Below are positions 43,466 through 53,352 of a stretch of DNA of 64,000 nt, one piece after another; position 1 is the stretch's first letter; each line of letters starts with the position of its first letter. Under the pieces are notes generated by a model. It did not search any database. It saw only the letters and a list, made by a program, of their open reading frames with translations, and was not told the origin of the DNA. The position numbers and the translations under genes were made by a program. The DNA comes from Amycolatopsis anabasis (lineage in GTDB: Bacteria > Actinomycetota > Actinomycetes > Mycobacteriales > Pseudonocardiaceae): the NCBI RefSeq assembly GCF_009765355.1, contig NZ_VTHK01000007.1:1-64000 (forward strand). The letters are read 5' to 3'.

Positions 43466-44663
43466 CCGGAATTTCGACCAGGCCCCTTACTAGCGACCTG
43501 GACAACCACGGTAGCTGTTCGGCAGGCACCGCGAGACGCAGCTCGGGCAATCGCTGCACCAGCGTGGACAGCAGGACCTGAGCTTCCATCCGGGCCAGGC
43601 CCGGCCCCATGCAGTAATGGGGGCCGTGCCCGAAGGCCAGGTGCGGCACCTCGGGGCGGTCGAAGTCGACCTGCTCCGGGTTCGGGTAGACGGTGGAATC
43701 CCAGTTCGCGGTCACGTAGGAGACGTAGACGACCTCACCGGATCTGATCAGCACGCCGCCGACCTCGACGTCCTCGGTGGCGATCCGGGGTTGCCCGACA
43801 CCGCTCTTGTGCGGGACGAAACGCAGCAACTCTTCCACCGCGCGCGGCAGCACCTCGGGCTCGGTCCGCAACCTCGCCCACAAGTGCGGGCGGGTCAGCA
43901 GGGTGTAGACCATCGTGGAGGTGTTGGTCCGTACCGTGTGCCCACCGTTGAACTGCATCAGGCTCACCAGCGCCAGCAACTCCTCCTCCACGAGGGCCCC
44001 GTCGTCAACGGCGGCGACCAGCACGCTGATCAAGTCCTCACACGGTCGTTCACGCCGCTGTCGAGCCAGGCCACGGAAGTACTCACCCGCCTGAGCCTTG
44101 ATTGCCTGCGCGCGATCGGCGGCCTCCTGGTCGGCTGCCACCGACAACAACGTTTCCGCCCACGAGGACATTTGCGGCCAGTCGGAGGCGGGCACACCCA
44201 GCACGGTGCCGATCATCATCGTCGGGAAAGGGTGCAGGACTTGCCGCACCAGCTCACCTGGTCGCCCTCCAGCCACCAGGGCGTCGACCAGGTTGTGCGC
44301 GGTCCGCTGCGCGAGCGGCCGCAGCCGCTCCACACCGGCCTGGGAGAAGGGCTTGGCGACCACTTTGCGAACCCTGGCATGCTCGGGTGGGTCGGAATAG
44401 CTGACCGCACGGTCGAGTGGGACGAAGTGCTTGGTCATCTTCGGCACCGGCCGGCCGGGGACGGCGGCCCGGCTGAACCGGGGATCGGAGGTGACGAACT
44501 TGACGTCGTGGTATCGCGTTACCAGCCACGCCTCACCCTCGCCGTAGGGCAACCGGATCCTGGCCACCGGCTCGTTGCGCAACAGGTCGTCCAGCACCGG
44601 GTCGAACGCCAGGCCGACGATGTCCTGTGGCTCGTAGTAGTGCACGGAGCGCTGTCGGGTCAT
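43455..44663 (-). CDS. Cytochrome P450 of a flaviolin-type locus (CYP158-like)
   Basis: This 402-residue P450 has the ExxR motif in RAVEELLRFVPH, the haem loop LAFGHGPHYCMGPGLARMEA and PSDYSDPPEHARVRKVVAK-like SYSDPPEHARVRKVVAKPFS. In the I-helix the stretch FNGGHTVRTNTST lacks the usual Thr of the AGxxT motif, as I recall for CYP158A2. Its ATG overlaps the type III PKS stop, so the two are co-translated. The likely reaction is oxidative coupling of flaviolin to dimers or trimers, giving UV-protective pigments. Confidence 0.82.
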   Translation of the reverse strand: MTRQRSVHYYEPQDIVGLAFDPVLDDLLRNEPVARIRLPYGEGEAWLVTRYHDVKFVTSDPRFSRAAVPGRPVPKMTKHFVPLDRAVSYSDPPEHARVRKVVAKPFSQAGVERLRPLAQRTAHNLVDALVAGGRPGELVRQVLHPFPTMMIGTVLGVPASDWPQMSSWAETLLSVAADQEAADRAQAIKAQAGEYFRGLARQRRERPCEDLISVLVAAVDDGALVEEELLALVSLMQFNGGHTVRTNTSTMVYTLLTRPHLWARLRTEPEVLPRAVEELLRFVPHKSGVGQPRIATEDVEVGGVLIRSGEVVYVSYVTANWDSTVYPNPEQVDFDRPEVPHLAFGHGPHYCMGPGLARMEAQVLLSTLVQRLPELRLAVPAEQLPWLSRSLVRGLVEIPVTW

Positions 44664-45772
44664 GACCGTCCTTCCAAAACGGACAGATGGGAATCGGGGA
44701 TCACCGTGTGGCGTTCACGGGCTGAGTCGGACCGCCACGCGCCGAGCGCCATCTCGGCCGTGATCCCGGGCCCGAAGCCGGCGATCACGCCGCGAGCCGA
44801 GTGTCGCGGAGGTTCCTGGCTGCACAGCCGGTAGAACGCGTCGAGTACCACGGCACTCGCGATGTTGCCGTACTCGGTCAGCGTGGCCCGGCTGTGCCGG
44901 AAGCACTCGGGCGCCACGTCGAGGTATTTGCACAAGTCGTCGAGAATGCGTGGACCACCCGCGTGCACGATGTAGAAATCCAGGTTCGAGACGTCCCAGC
45001 GGTGCTCGTCCACCACATCGCGCAGGACCGGCGCCAGTGGCTCCATCGTGCCCGGCACCCGCTTGTCGAGCCGGAAGTGGAACCCACTGGCCTTCACCGC
45101 GTACGAGATCCAGCGCTCGGTGTCCGGAATCAGGTGGGAAGCGTTGCGCTCCAAGCGCATGCCACAGCCGCCTTCGCCGCGCACCACGGCGGCCGCGACC
45201 GCGTCGCCGAAGAGACCGTCGGACAGAAGCGAGCCGACATCCAGGTCTTCGGGCTGGTAGCACAGCGAGCAGAACTCGCAGGCCACGATGAGCACGTTGC
45301 GGTCGGGGTGGGCAGTGCAGAAATCGTGTGCCCGGTTGATCGCCGCCCCTCCTGCCGCGCAACCAAGCTGCGCGATCGGCAACTGCCGCGTGCTGCTACC
45401 GAAACCGAGGGAATTGATCAGCCACGCGGTCATCGACGGCATCATGAACCCCGTACACGACACGTACACGATCATGTCAACCTCGTCCGGGCGCAGACCC
45501 GCGTTGGCCAACGCGCGCTCCACGACCACCGGCACAAGCCGTTTCGCCTGCTTCTCGTAGACCAGGTTCCGCTGCTCGAAGCCATCGTGGCGCATGGTTT
45601 CGCCGATTGGCCGGACGAGGTGCCGAGTCCGCACCCCGGTGTTCTCGACCAGCCGCAACACCAACGGCAGGTCAGGGTGTCTGGAATGCATCCTGCGAGT
45701 GAGGGTGAGGGTCTCCTCCAACGTGATGACGTACTCGGGGACCACAACCGCGGGCTGGCAGAGAACGGCCAT
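44660..45772 (-). CDS. rppA: Type III polyketide synthase, 1,3,6,8-tetrahydroxynaphthalene synthase
   Basis: This 370-residue enzyme condenses five malonyl-CoA units into tetrahydroxynaphthalene. The catalytic triad falls at the usual THNS positions: Cys138 in IAQLGCAAGG, His270 in FYIVHAGGP and Asn303 in TEYGNIAS; Cys106, associated with malonyl priming, is in VYVSCTGFMMP. The C-terminal GFGPG loop is present. AAGGAGG lies six bases before the ATG. With the P450 and convergent cupin it matches the rppA-P450-momA set of streptomycetes that makes flaviolin pigments. Confidence 0.93.
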   Translation of the reverse strand: MAVLCQPAVVVPEYVITLEETLTLTRRMHSRHPDLPLVLRLVENTGVRTRHLVRPIGETMRHDGFEQRNLVYEKQAKRLVPVVVERALANAGLRPDEVDMIVYVSCTGFMMPSMTAWLINSLGFGSSTRQLPIAQLGCAAGGAAINRAHDFCTAHPDRNVLIVACEFCSLCYQPEDLDVGSLLSDGLFGDAVAAAVVRGEGGCGMRLERNASHLIPDTERWISYAVKASGFHFRLDKRVPGTMEPLAPVLRDVVDEHRWDVSNLDFYIVHAGGPRILDDLCKYLDVAPECFRHSRATLTEYGNIASAVVLDAFYRLCSQEPPRHSARGVIAGFGPGITAEMALGAWRSDSARERHTVIPDSHLSVLEGRS

Positions 45773-46422
45773 CCCGATCCTCCTTATTGATGCCGCAGTA
45801 AAAGTTGCGCCGTCGCGGCGACCTGCGGTTGTTGTTGGTGTTATGTGCTGGGGTCAGGGTGGGCGGTTCCAGTGAGGAGGGGGCCGAACCGGCGGGCGCC
45901 GTCCAGTACCGACCGAACACAACGCATGATCAATCCTTTACCGTCGAGGTTGGACACCACACAACATCGAGTGCCCTGCCTGTGCTGGCCTATCCCCGCA
46001 CGCTCGCACTTCACTCGTGTTGGTGTGGCCTGGCCACGGTCGTGGGATGCCTACTGGGGACAGCGTCGCGTGGCGTGACCCCGACCGCCGGGTGTGGACC
46101 GTCGAAGGCCGGATTAGAGCGGTTAACACCATGGGTGACGCTGCCTCTGCGTTGTCGAGCGGCATGATCGCCTGGCCGAACAGGGTGGCGTGATGCGGGC
46201 GGCCAATCGGATCGACTGGTCCCGGGCAGTGAACGTCCGGACAACCAGCTGCGCCCACGTTCGGACCTATCGCCGGAGATATGACGAAGCGCATCGGGGC
46301 GCAACACGCTTCTTGCCGAGTTGAGCGGGTTGCGCGGCGGCTCTGCCGTGGGTTGGCGTCCGGGCCCGGGAGGGCGCCGCGCTGAGCGGGTGGATGTGTT
46401 GGGCGGTGTGCATGATGGTGTG
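45773..46422. other. Intergenic, no gene supported
   Basis: This is a 650-base divergent region between rppA and the alpha/beta hydrolase. Short frames are present on both strands (for example about 45940-46290 minus), but none has a recognisable family or a good ribosome site. It should contain the rppA promoter, just right of 45790. Confidence 0.4.
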
Positions 46423-47229
46423 GTGCGCAGGCGGGTGTTGATCGGACTTACGATGGTCGTCACCATCGTGGCGGTCGTCTTCGGTGGCGCCTTCGCCTTC
46501 CAACGCAAGCTCATCTACCTGCCTTCGGGCGGGCCGCTGCCGGATGCGGCCGAGATTCTGCCCGGCGGGCGGGACGTCACCCTTGTCACCGGCGACGGCT
46601 TGCGGCTGGCGGCCTGGTACTCCCCCGTCGACGGCGCGCGGGCCACCGTGCTGGTCGCCCCGGGCAACGCGGGAAACCGGTCTCTCCGGGCTCCGCTCGC
46701 GCACGCGCTCAACGCGCGTGGGCTGTCGGTGCTGCTGCTCGACTATCGCGGCTACGGCGGCAATACCGGAGACCCGACCGAGTCCGGGCTCGCGCTGGAC
46801 GTCCGTGCCGCCCGTGAGTTCCTCGTACGCGACGCGGAAGTGCCGCCGCAGCGGTTGCTGTACTTCGGCGAGAGCCTCGGCGCGGCGGTGGTCGCCGAAC
46901 TGGCCACCGAACACCCCCCGGCCGGGCTGGTCCTGCGTTCGCCGTTCGTCGACCTCGCCTCCGTCGGCCGGCGACACTACCCGTTCCTCCCGGTGCGCTG
47001 GCTGCTGCTGGACACGTTTCCGGCCGCGGAGCACGTGTCACGGACAAGAGCACCGGTCACGGTCGTGTACGGCGCTGCCGATTCGATCGTCCCACCCGAG
47101 CAGAGCCGCGCGGTGGCAGCGGCGGCACACGGGCGGACGGTCGAGGTGCCCGGGGCCGACCACAACGACCCGGTGCTGCTGGACGGCCCGGAACTCATCG
47201 ACGCCATCATCGAACTGGCGGGTCCGTAG
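46423..47229 (+). CDS. Membrane-anchored alpha/beta hydrolase (ABHD13/BEM46-like)
   Basis: This protein of about 268 residues starts with one transmembrane anchor (LIGLTMVVTIVAVVFGGAFA) followed by FQRKLIYLPSGGPLPDAAE, the BEM46/ABHD13 signature. The oxyanion region is VLVAPGNAGNRSLRAPLAHA, the nucleophile elbow YFGESLGAAVVAELA, the acid VVYGAADSIVPPEQS and the His PGADHNDPV. The exact start is uncertain: two adjacent GTG codons (46420, 46423) lack a ribosome site. It ends five bases from a convergent gene. Confidence 0.8.
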   Translation: MRRRVLIGLTMVVTIVAVVFGGAFAFQRKLIYLPSGGPLPDAAEILPGGRDVTLVTGDGLRLAAWYSPVDGARATVLVAPGNAGNRSLRAPLAHALNARGLSVLLLDYRGYGGNTGDPTESGLALDVRAAREFLVRDAEVPPQRLLYFGESLGAAVVAELATEHPPAGLVLRSPFVDLASVGRRHYPFLPVRWLLLDTFPAAEHVSRTRAPVTVVYGAADSIVPPEQSRAVAAAAHGRTVEVPGADHNDPVLLDGPELIDAIIELAGP

Positions 47230-47234
47230 AACGC

Positions 47235-50054
47235 CTACGGCAGGGAAGGCAGCGGGAACCGCTGGTCGCGGGCGGCGAGGGCGTGCACCGTGCCGTCCGT
47301 GGTCAGCGCGAACAGCCAGTCACCGCTGACCGACAGCGCGGAGGCCACCGCCCCGCCGAGGGTGTACTGGTCCAGCAGCTTCCCCGTGCGGCGGTCGATT
47401 ACCACGAGCCGACCGTCCCAGGTTCCGGCGTACACCACGGACTCGGTGACCAGGGCGTGCATCGCCGGTGCACCGGCCGCGGCACCCGTGCACCCGGCGG
47501 CCACCCGCCAGGGGTCGTCCATCGGGCTCTTGCCGGCGGGGTAGCCCACCGGGGTCTCCCACAGCGGCTTGCCCGGATCGGCGCCGCGGGTGTCGAAGGC
47601 TCGTACCACTCCGTCCGCGGCGGCGACGTAGACCAGGCTGCCCCGCGTCGCCGGGCTGGTGACCTGCGGTGGCCCCGGCTCGCACTTGCTCCCCTCGATC
47701 TTGGTGTACCACAACACTTTGTTGTCGTTCCTGGTGTCGTGGCCGCGTAGTCCGGAGGCGGTCATCGTGACCAGCTGCCCGTCGCCGGTGAGCGCGGGAG
47801 ACGACTGACTGTACAGACCGCCTGCGGTGTCCACTGAGGACAGTTGGCTGCACGTGGTGAGGTCCATGGCGATGGCGGTCTGGCTCGACCCGGAGTGCAG
47901 GTACGCGGTGCTGGACCCCGGCTGCCGCACGGCGGTGCTGTGGAACTCGCCCCAGCCGCCCGGCGCGCTGAACCCGCCGGGCAGCGGGGCGCCGGTCGCG
48001 GCGTCCCGGCAGGCGATCCTGCTGCCGGCGAACGTCTGGTACACCGCGACCGAGCGTTTCTGCTCGGCCAGGGTGAACACCGTCAGCGGCCCGCCCATCC
48101 GGCCGTAGCGGCGGACCGAAGCACCGTGCTGTTCCTCGTTTTCCACGGCCTGCCAGGCGATCCTGCCGTCCGCGGAGTTCAGCGCGTAGAGCCGGCCCAC
48201 CCCGGTGGTCAGGTACACCTTCCCGTCGTGCACCGTGGGGAAGGACTCCACGTCCCCGTCCAGGTAGGTGCGCCACAGTTCGCGTCCCGAGCGCAGGTCG
48301 TAGGCCAGGACCTGCTGGTACGGGGAGGCGAACGCCTGCGAGGTGACGATGACCCGGTTACCGTCCACGGCGGCGCCGTTGAGGTTGAACTGCTCGCCGG
48401 TGTTCGCCGTCCAGCGCTGGTCCAGCACCGAGCCGGGGTCAGACCTGCTGGACGAGCTGCCCTGCTCGTCGCCGCCCTGCCGCGGCCAGTCACCGTCGGC
48501 GCGGGGCGGGTGCAGGGCGAACGGCGGGGCGACCCGGAACGTGGTCCGCGCCGCCGGCCAGGGCTTTCCGGTCGTGTCGTAGGCGACCATCTCCGTCCGG
48601 TAGGTTCCGAAGAACAGGCTGGAGATGGTGGAGCGGGCCGTGGTCCAGTTGTCGTGCGCCCGCGGGCAGGACTCCCCGGCGTAGCAGTTCACGATGCCCT
48701 CGGGCTTGGTCTTCGCGCCGAACGGCACGTCCTCGCGCCAGACCACGCGGCCGAGGAAGTCCCGCACGCTGAACGTGGCGTGTTGGGGCGTGCGGCCGTC
48801 GTCCTCGGCGTACAGGTTCAGCGGGATCTTCTCGAACTGCTGGTACACACTGGACTGCGCCGGGCTCACCACGGCCACACCGCCGTGCAGGTGGAACTGC
48901 CGATGGTCGCCCGCGACGTAGCCGACGTCCTCGTTCTGCGGGGTGTTCGGATCATCGGTGATGCCCGAGAAGTCGAGCAGGTTGTACCCGGGGCGGGCAC
49001 CGTCGATGCCGTAGGTGGCCCCCATGTTGTTGATCTCCACCGACCGCGGGAAGGCACCGCGTCGGAACTCGTTCTGCTGGTCGTGCCCGGCCGCGAACAT
49101 CCGCACGTCGTACTTCGCCAGTTCGTCGACCAGCGGCTGGATGGCCGAGCCGGGGCCGTACTGGGTGAACAGCGAGCGGTGCGCGAAGACGAACACCTGG
49201 CGGCCCACCGCGTTGCGGCGCAGGTCCTCGCGCAGCCAGCGCAGTTGTGGGGCCAGGCCGGTGGTGTCGTAGTTGTCCTCCAGCACGACCATGTGCCGGC
49301 CGTTGCGGTTGAAGCTGTACCACTCCGGCCCGAGATTGCGCCGGTAGATCTCCATGCTCGCGGAGTAACCGGTCGCCGTGCTGGTACCGCCCGCGTCGTG
49401 GTTGCCCATCACCGGGTAGAACGGGTGCCCCAACCGGCCTTCGGTGAGCCCTTTGCGGAGGATGTCGTAGCTGCCCTGACGGCGTGGCACCCCGGTGTAG
49501 TCGGTGACGGTGAGGTCACCGGTGGCGATGGTCAGGGTGGCGGCCGGGTTCTTCGCCATCGCGGCGACCTGCCCGGTCCACTGGGCCAAAGTGGCGGAGG
49601 CCGAGGAATCGGAGCGGTTGTCGGTCTCCGAGTCGGACACCATCTGCCAGGTCTCCAGCGGATCAGCCGCGTGCCGATCCGGGACGAGCGCAAAGTCCAC
49701 GCCGCCGGCCGGGCCGCCTTCCGGTACCTGGACGAAGAACTTCGGCACGTAGTCCGCGCGCAGCGCCGGGGTGTACCCGTCGGGGGAGATCACCGACACC
49801 AGATCGGTCTCCCGGCGCTCCGGGTCGATCCGAATGGCGTAGGCCCCCGACTCGTCGGTCCTCGCCCAGTTCTCGCCGTCGGTTACCGAGATGTCGCGCA
49901 GTCCCGGTTCCCCGCCGTCCCGCGTCCCGTTGCCGTTGGTGTCCTCGAAAACCACTCCCCGAACGGTGGTCGTGGACGGTGCCGCGTGGACGTGCGGTGA
50001 TTGCACGCCCAGCAAGCTCAAAACGGCCAGGGCGCAGGGAATCACTCTTCTCAC
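47235..50054 (-). CDS. Secreted metallophosphoesterase fused to a PQQ-like beta-propeller
   Basis: This large exported protein (about 939 residues) has a signal peptide ([15 protein letters not shown]). An SdrD-like B/Cna-B module follows ([20 protein letters not shown]), then a calcineurin-like phosphoesterase domain ([47 protein letters not shown]: the D, GNHD and GH metal motifs) and a C-terminal PQQ-type propeller from about residue 560 ([40 protein letters not shown]). The GTG at 50054 gives the best signal peptide; an ATG at 50114 would add 20 residues. It probably cleaves phosphoesters outside the cell. Confidence 0.85.
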   Translation of the reverse strand: MRRVIPCALAVLSLLGVQSPHVHAAPSTTTVRGVVFEDTNGNGTRDGGEPGLRDISVTDGENWARTDESGAYAIRIDPERRETDLVSVISPDGYTPALRADYVPKFFVQVPEGGPAGGVDFALVPDRHAADPLETWQMVSDSETDNRSDSSASATLAQWTGQVAAMAKNPAATLTIATGDLTVTDYTGVPRRQGSYDILRKGLTEGRLGHPFYPVMGNHDAGGTSTATGYSASMEIYRRNLGPEWYSFNRNGRHMVVLEDNYDTTGLAPQLRWLREDLRRNAVGRQVFVFAHRSLFTQYGPGSAIQPLVDELAKYDVRMFAAGHDQQNEFRRGAFPRSVEINNMGATYGIDGARPGYNLLDFSGITDDPNTPQNEDVGYVAGDHRQFHLHGGVAVVSPAQSSVYQQFEKIPLNLYAEDDGRTPQHATFSVRDFLGRVVWREDVPFGAKTKPEGIVNCYAGESCPRAHDNWTTARSTISSLFFGTYRTEMVAYDTTGKPWPAARTTFRVAPPFALHPPRADGDWPRQGGDEQGSSSSRSDPGSVLDQRWTANTGEQFNLNGAAVDGNRVIVTSQAFASPYQQVLAYDLRSGRELWRTYLDGDVESFPTVHDGKVYLTTGVGRLYALNSADGRIAWQAVENEEQHGASVRRYGRMGGPLTVFTLAEQKRSVAVYQTFAGSRIACRDAATGAPLPGGFSAPGGWGEFHSTAVRQPGSSTAYLHSGSSQTAIAMDLTTCSQLSSVDTAGGLYSQSSPALTGDGQLVTMTASGLRGHDTRNDNKVLWYTKIEGSKCEPGPPQVTSPATRGSLVYVAAADGVVRAFDTRGADPGKPLWETPVGYPAGKSPMDDPWRVAAGCTGAAAGAPAMHALVTESVVYAGTWDGRLVVIDRRTGKLLDQYTLGGAVASALSVSGDWLFALTTDGTVHALAARDQRFPLPSLP

Positions 50055-50134
50055 AACCGGACACCCTAAGTGAAATGTCCGCTTCTTCGGGCGGGTGGAC
50101 GGATAGTTCACCACGCGGATGGTGACCGTTCAGA

Positions 50135-50644
50135 TTACCGCCGCAGGAGAAGGCCGCGCACGAAGGCGGCCTGGCCCGCGTGCTGGATGTCGTCGTCCAG
50201 CACGCTCACCAGCCGGACCCCGAGGGTCACCGGCGGGCTCCAGTTCCGATCCACCACCCGATCGAGATCGGCATCGGTGAGGCCGGACAGGTATCGCACG
50301 GTCTGCTCGTGGGTCGCGTCGTAGTAGCCGGTCAGCAAGTCCGGATCGGTCACCCGCACCGCGGCGACCTCGTCGGGATCGTGCGCGTACCCGGTGTCCT
50401 CCGCGGCGAGTGAAAGGCCGAACCGGTCGTACCAGCCGTCGGAAATCCACACCTGCTCGCGGTCCGCGACTTCGGCGATGTGGGAATCCTGGACCCGCGT
50501 CAGGTGCCACACCAGCCACGCGATGGAATTCGCGTCCGCGTCGGCGCGCCAGGACAGTTGTTCCGCGTCCAGCCCGTCCACCGCATCGTGCACGACACCC
50601 CGGACTCGCTCGTATCCGTCGGTCAGCACTTCCGCCACGTTCAT
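50135..50644 (-). CDS. DinB-like DUF664 protein
   Basis: This 169-residue four-helix-bundle protein reads LSWRADADANSIAWLVWHLT, RVQDSHIAEVAD and LVSVLDDDIQHAGQAAFVRG, which supply the three His residues of the DinB metal site. Many actinobacterial members are mycothiol-dependent S-transferases or isomerases. The ATG at 50644 follows AGGAGG. It stands alone between two other genes, and the substrate is unknown. Confidence 0.85.
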   Translation of the reverse strand: MNVAEVLTDGYERVRGVVHDAVDGLDAEQLSWRADADANSIAWLVWHLTRVQDSHIAEVADREQVWISDGWYDRFGLSLAAEDTGYAHDPDEVAAVRVTDPDLLTGYYDATHEQTVRYLSGLTDADLDRVVDRNWSPPVTLGVRLVSVLDDDIQHAGQAAFVRGLLLRR

Positions 50645-50832
50645 CCGGCGCCACCTCCTGCTCCCCAGCCTGGAGCCGCCCCAGGGCACACGCAACTCCG
50701 GTCCCCTCGAACACTACCGCGGCCCGCGGCCGGACCTGAACCGGGAGCAGCCCGGCGACGGTCCACTGTGGACCAGAAGCCACCCGCGGCGGACCGGTCG
50801 CGGATCCAGCGCGGACCGGTCACGATGAAACG

Positions 50833-51927
50833 ATGGATCTGGACGATTTCCTGGTGACCGCCGAGGAGTTGCTGGCCATCCCGTCGACCGCGGACCGGGT
50901 GGACGATCTGCACCGGGCGGTGGAGTTCGTACTCGACGTCGTCGGTCCCGGCTGGACGGTCGAACGGTTCTCCTCCCGCGGCAAGCCGAGCGCGCTGGTC
51001 TACCGCGACGCGCGGCGCCCGGAGTTCCGGGTCATCCTCAACGGGCACCTCGACGTCGTGCCCGCGCCGCCCGAGCAGTTCCGACCGCGCCGGGAGGGCG
51101 ACCGCCTGTTCGCCCGGGGCGCCCAGGACATGAAGGTCTCGGCCCTGGTGCAGGCCGTGGTGTTCCGCGAACTGGCCCGCGCGCTGCCGTACCCGATCGC
51201 GCTGCAACTGGTGGCCGACGAGGAGGTCGGCGGCCGGGACGGCACGCTGCACCAACTCGACCGGGGCGTCACCGGACGGTTCACCGTCATCGGCGAGCAC
51301 AGCGGATTGCGGATCGTGTACGAGTCCAAGGGCCTGCTCACCGCCACCCTGCACGCGACCGGCCGCGCCGCGCACGGCGCCTATCCCTGGCTCGGCGACA
51401 ACGCCCTGGTCAAACTGATCCGCAGCGTGGACAACCTGCTGGCCGCCTACCCGCCCCCGGCCGCGGATGCCTGGCGCACCACGATCAACCTCGCCCGGAT
51501 CGACACGCCCAACACCGCGTTCAACCAGATTCCCGCCGAAGCCTCCGCCTGGCTGGACATCCGGTTCCCGCCCGAGGACACCGAGCTGAACGGTCCCGGC
51601 GCCGACGAGATCGAGAAATGGCTCGCCACCCGGTGCCTGCCCGGGGTCACCGCCGCGGTCGAGCGCATCGACCCGCCGCACCGCGCCGATCCGGACAGCG
51701 CCGAGGTGCGGGCCCTGCGGCGCGCCGCCGAGAGCCAGGGGTATTCCGGCGAATTCCTGCGCAAGCACGGCGCCGCCGACGCCCGCTTCTTCTACCAGCA
51801 CGGCATCGACGCGGTGATCTTCGGCATCGGCGGCCACGGCCAGCACGGGCCCGACGAATACGCGGACATCACCACGATCGTGCCGTATTACCGCGCGCTC
51901 ACCCGGTTTCTCCAGGATCTGAGCTGA
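50833..51927 (+). CDS. M20-family metallopeptidase
   Basis: This 364-residue M20 enzyme has ILNGHLDVVPAPPEQF (first metal His and Asp), RLFARGAQDMKVSALVQAVV (bridging Asp), LQLVADEEVGGRDGT (catalytic and metal Glu) and a C-terminal GIGGHGQHGPDEYADI (metal His). The dimerisation (lid) domain lies at about 155-270. Substrates of the family are short peptides or acyl-amino acids. No ribosome site precedes the ATG, which suggests a leaderless mRNA. It overlaps the convergent MerR gene by 29 bases. Confidence 0.87.
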   Translation: MDLDDFLVTAEELLAIPSTADRVDDLHRAVEFVLDVVGPGWTVERFSSRGKPSALVYRDARRPEFRVILNGHLDVVPAPPEQFRPRREGDRLFARGAQDMKVSALVQAVVFRELARALPYPIALQLVADEEVGGRDGTLHQLDRGVTGRFTVIGEHSGLRIVYESKGLLTATLHATGRAAHGAYPWLGDNALVKLIRSVDNLLAAYPPPAADAWRTTINLARIDTPNTAFNQIPAEASAWLDIRFPPEDTELNGPGADEIEKWLATRCLPGVTAAVERIDPPHRADPDSAEVRALRRAAESQGYSGEFLRKHGAADARFFYQHGIDAVIFGIGGHGQHGPDEYADITTIVPYYRALTRFLQDLS

Positions 51928-52324
51928 CCTTCGGCGCCCAGAGCCCGGCGGCGGTGCCCTCGCGAAGGTGCTTCTCGTAGGTGACGACCTTGGTGTGGAT
52001 GACTTCGAGGCTCGCGTTCAATTCGGCGATCTTGGCCCGAACGGCCCGTTCATGTTCCCGCAGGAGTTCGAGACGTTCCGATTCGTTGCCCGGCCCCGAC
52101 CGGACGAGCCGGGCGAATTCCTTGATCGTGGCGATCGGCATCCCGGAGTCCCGGAGGCGGTTGCACAGCTTCAGCCATTCGACGTCCGCGGAGTCGTAGA
52201 TCCGCCGCCCGCCGCTGGACCGGGAAATCGGGTGCAGGAACAGGCCTTCGCGCTCGAAGAACCGCAGGGCGTGCACGCTCAGCCCGGTCGCCTCCGCGAC
52301 CTTGCCGATGGACAGCTCGGTCAT
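51899..52324 (-). CDS. MerR-family regulator
   Basis: This 141-residue protein has the MerR HTH (LSIGKVAEATGLSVHALRFF, then EREGLFLHPISRSSGGRRIY) and a coiled-coil dimerisation helix (HERAVRAKIAELNASLEVIH). No metal-binding Cys loop is visible, so it may sense redox or organic ligands like the YwnA/SoxR-less group. It is divergent from an SDR gene whose promoter has the 19-bp spacer that MerR proteins need. Confidence 0.87.
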   Translation of the reverse strand: MTELSIGKVAEATGLSVHALRFFEREGLFLHPISRSSGGRRIYDSADVEWLKLCNRLRDSGMPIATIKEFARLVRSGPGNESERLELLREHERAVRAKIAELNASLEVIHTKVVTYEKHLREGTAAGLWAPKVSSDPGETG

Positions 52325-52342
52325 ACCGCCGAGCCTACAAGC

Positions 52343-52373
52343 TTGATCTAGCTCGCACTCTAGCTTCTAGTCT
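52343..52373 (+). promoter_or_regulatory. MerR-type promoter with 19-bp spacer, leaderless SDR
   Basis: A -35-like TTGATC (52343-52348) and a -10-like TAGTCT (52368-52373) are separated by 19 bases, the over-long spacing that MerR proteins correct by DNA distortion. The spacer contains a TCTAGCT/CTCTAGCT repeat pair. The SDR ATG starts 8 bases after the -10, so the message is probably leaderless. Confidence 0.55.
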
Positions 52374-52380
52374 CGCGGAC

Positions 52381-53352
52381 ATGACAGCGACGCAACACAA
52401 ACTCGGCACCGGATTCGGCGCCCGCAGCACGGCCGACGAGGTGCTCGCCGGAATCGACCTGTCGGGCCGGACCGCCCTGGTCACCGGCGGCTACTCCGGT
52501 CTCGGCCTGGAGACCACGCGTGCCCTCGCCCGGGCGGGCGCCCGGGTCGTCGTTCCCGCCCGCAGGCCCGTGGCCGCGGAAGAAGCTCTGCACGGGATCC
52601 ACGGAACCCAGGTGCGGGAGCTGGATCTGGCGGATCTGGAAAGCGTCCGGGTGTTCGCCGAACGGTTCCTGGAGACCGGCAGCACCCTCGACGTGCTCAT
52701 CGCCGGCGCGGGGATCATGGCGTGCCCGGAAACCCGGGTCGGGCCGGGCTGGGAGGCGCAGTTCGCGGTCAACCACCTCGGCCACTTCGCCCTCGTCAAC
52801 CGACTCCGCCCGGCGCTGGCCCCCGGGGCGCGCGTGGTCTCGGTCGCCTCGTCCGGTCATTTCCTCTCCGGGATCCGCTGGGACGACGTGCATTTCCGCA
52901 CCGGGTACGACCGGTGGCTGGCCTACGCGCAGTCGAAAACCGCCAACGCCCTCTTCGCCCGGCGGCTCGACGCGCTCGGCACGCGGGCGTTCGCCGTGCA
53001 CCCGGGCAGCATCCTCACCCCGCTCCAGCGGCACGTCCCCCGCGACGAGCAGCTCGCGCAGGGCTGGATCACCGCGGACGGCGAACCGGCGGCCGGGTTC
53101 AAAACACCGGCGCAGGGCGCGGCAACGGCCGTGTGGGCGGCGACCTCGGCGCTGCTCGACGGTCACGGCGGGGCCTACTGCCAGGACTGCGACCTCGCCG
53201 AACCCGCCACGGGTGACGACATGCTCGTCGGCGGGGTGAAACCGTGGGCCACCGATCCGGCCGAGGCCGCCCGGCTGTGGGAACTGTCCAGCGAACTCAC
53301 CGGGCTGGACGCGTTCACCGGGGCGCCGGAACCAGCACGCTCAGGCAGGTGA
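52381..53352 (+). CDS. Short-chain dehydrogenase/reductase
   Basis: This 323-residue SDR has TALVTGGYSGLGLETTRALA (a TGGYSGLG variant of the cofactor motif), MACPETRVGPGWEAQFAVNH, VASSGHFLSGIRWDDVHFR and the active-site pair YAQSKTANALFARRLDAL (YxxxK). The family includes retinol-dehydrogenase-like enzymes. It is divergent from the MerR regulator. The 3' end overlaps the convergent DDAH-like gene by 38 bases. Confidence 0.88.
   Translation: MTATQHKLGTGFGARSTADEVLAGIDLSGRTALVTGGYSGLGLETTRALARAGARVVVPARRPVAAEEALHGIHGTQVRELDLADLESVRVFAERFLETGSTLDVLIAGAGIMACPETRVGPGWEAQFAVNHLGHFALVNRLRPALAPGARVVSVASSGHFLSGIRWDDVHFRTGYDRWLAYAQSKTANALFARRLDALGTRAFAVHPGSILTPLQRHVPRDEQLAQGWITADGEPAAGFKTPAQGAATAVWAATSALLDGHGGAYCQDCDLAEPATGDDMLVGGVKPWATDPAEAARLWELSSELTGLDAFTGAPEPARSGR

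Noticed and set aside
45805..46400. Several 80-170-codon frames in the rppA upstream region
   Set aside because: None has a ribosome site with a recognisable family, and frames on both strands overlap each other.
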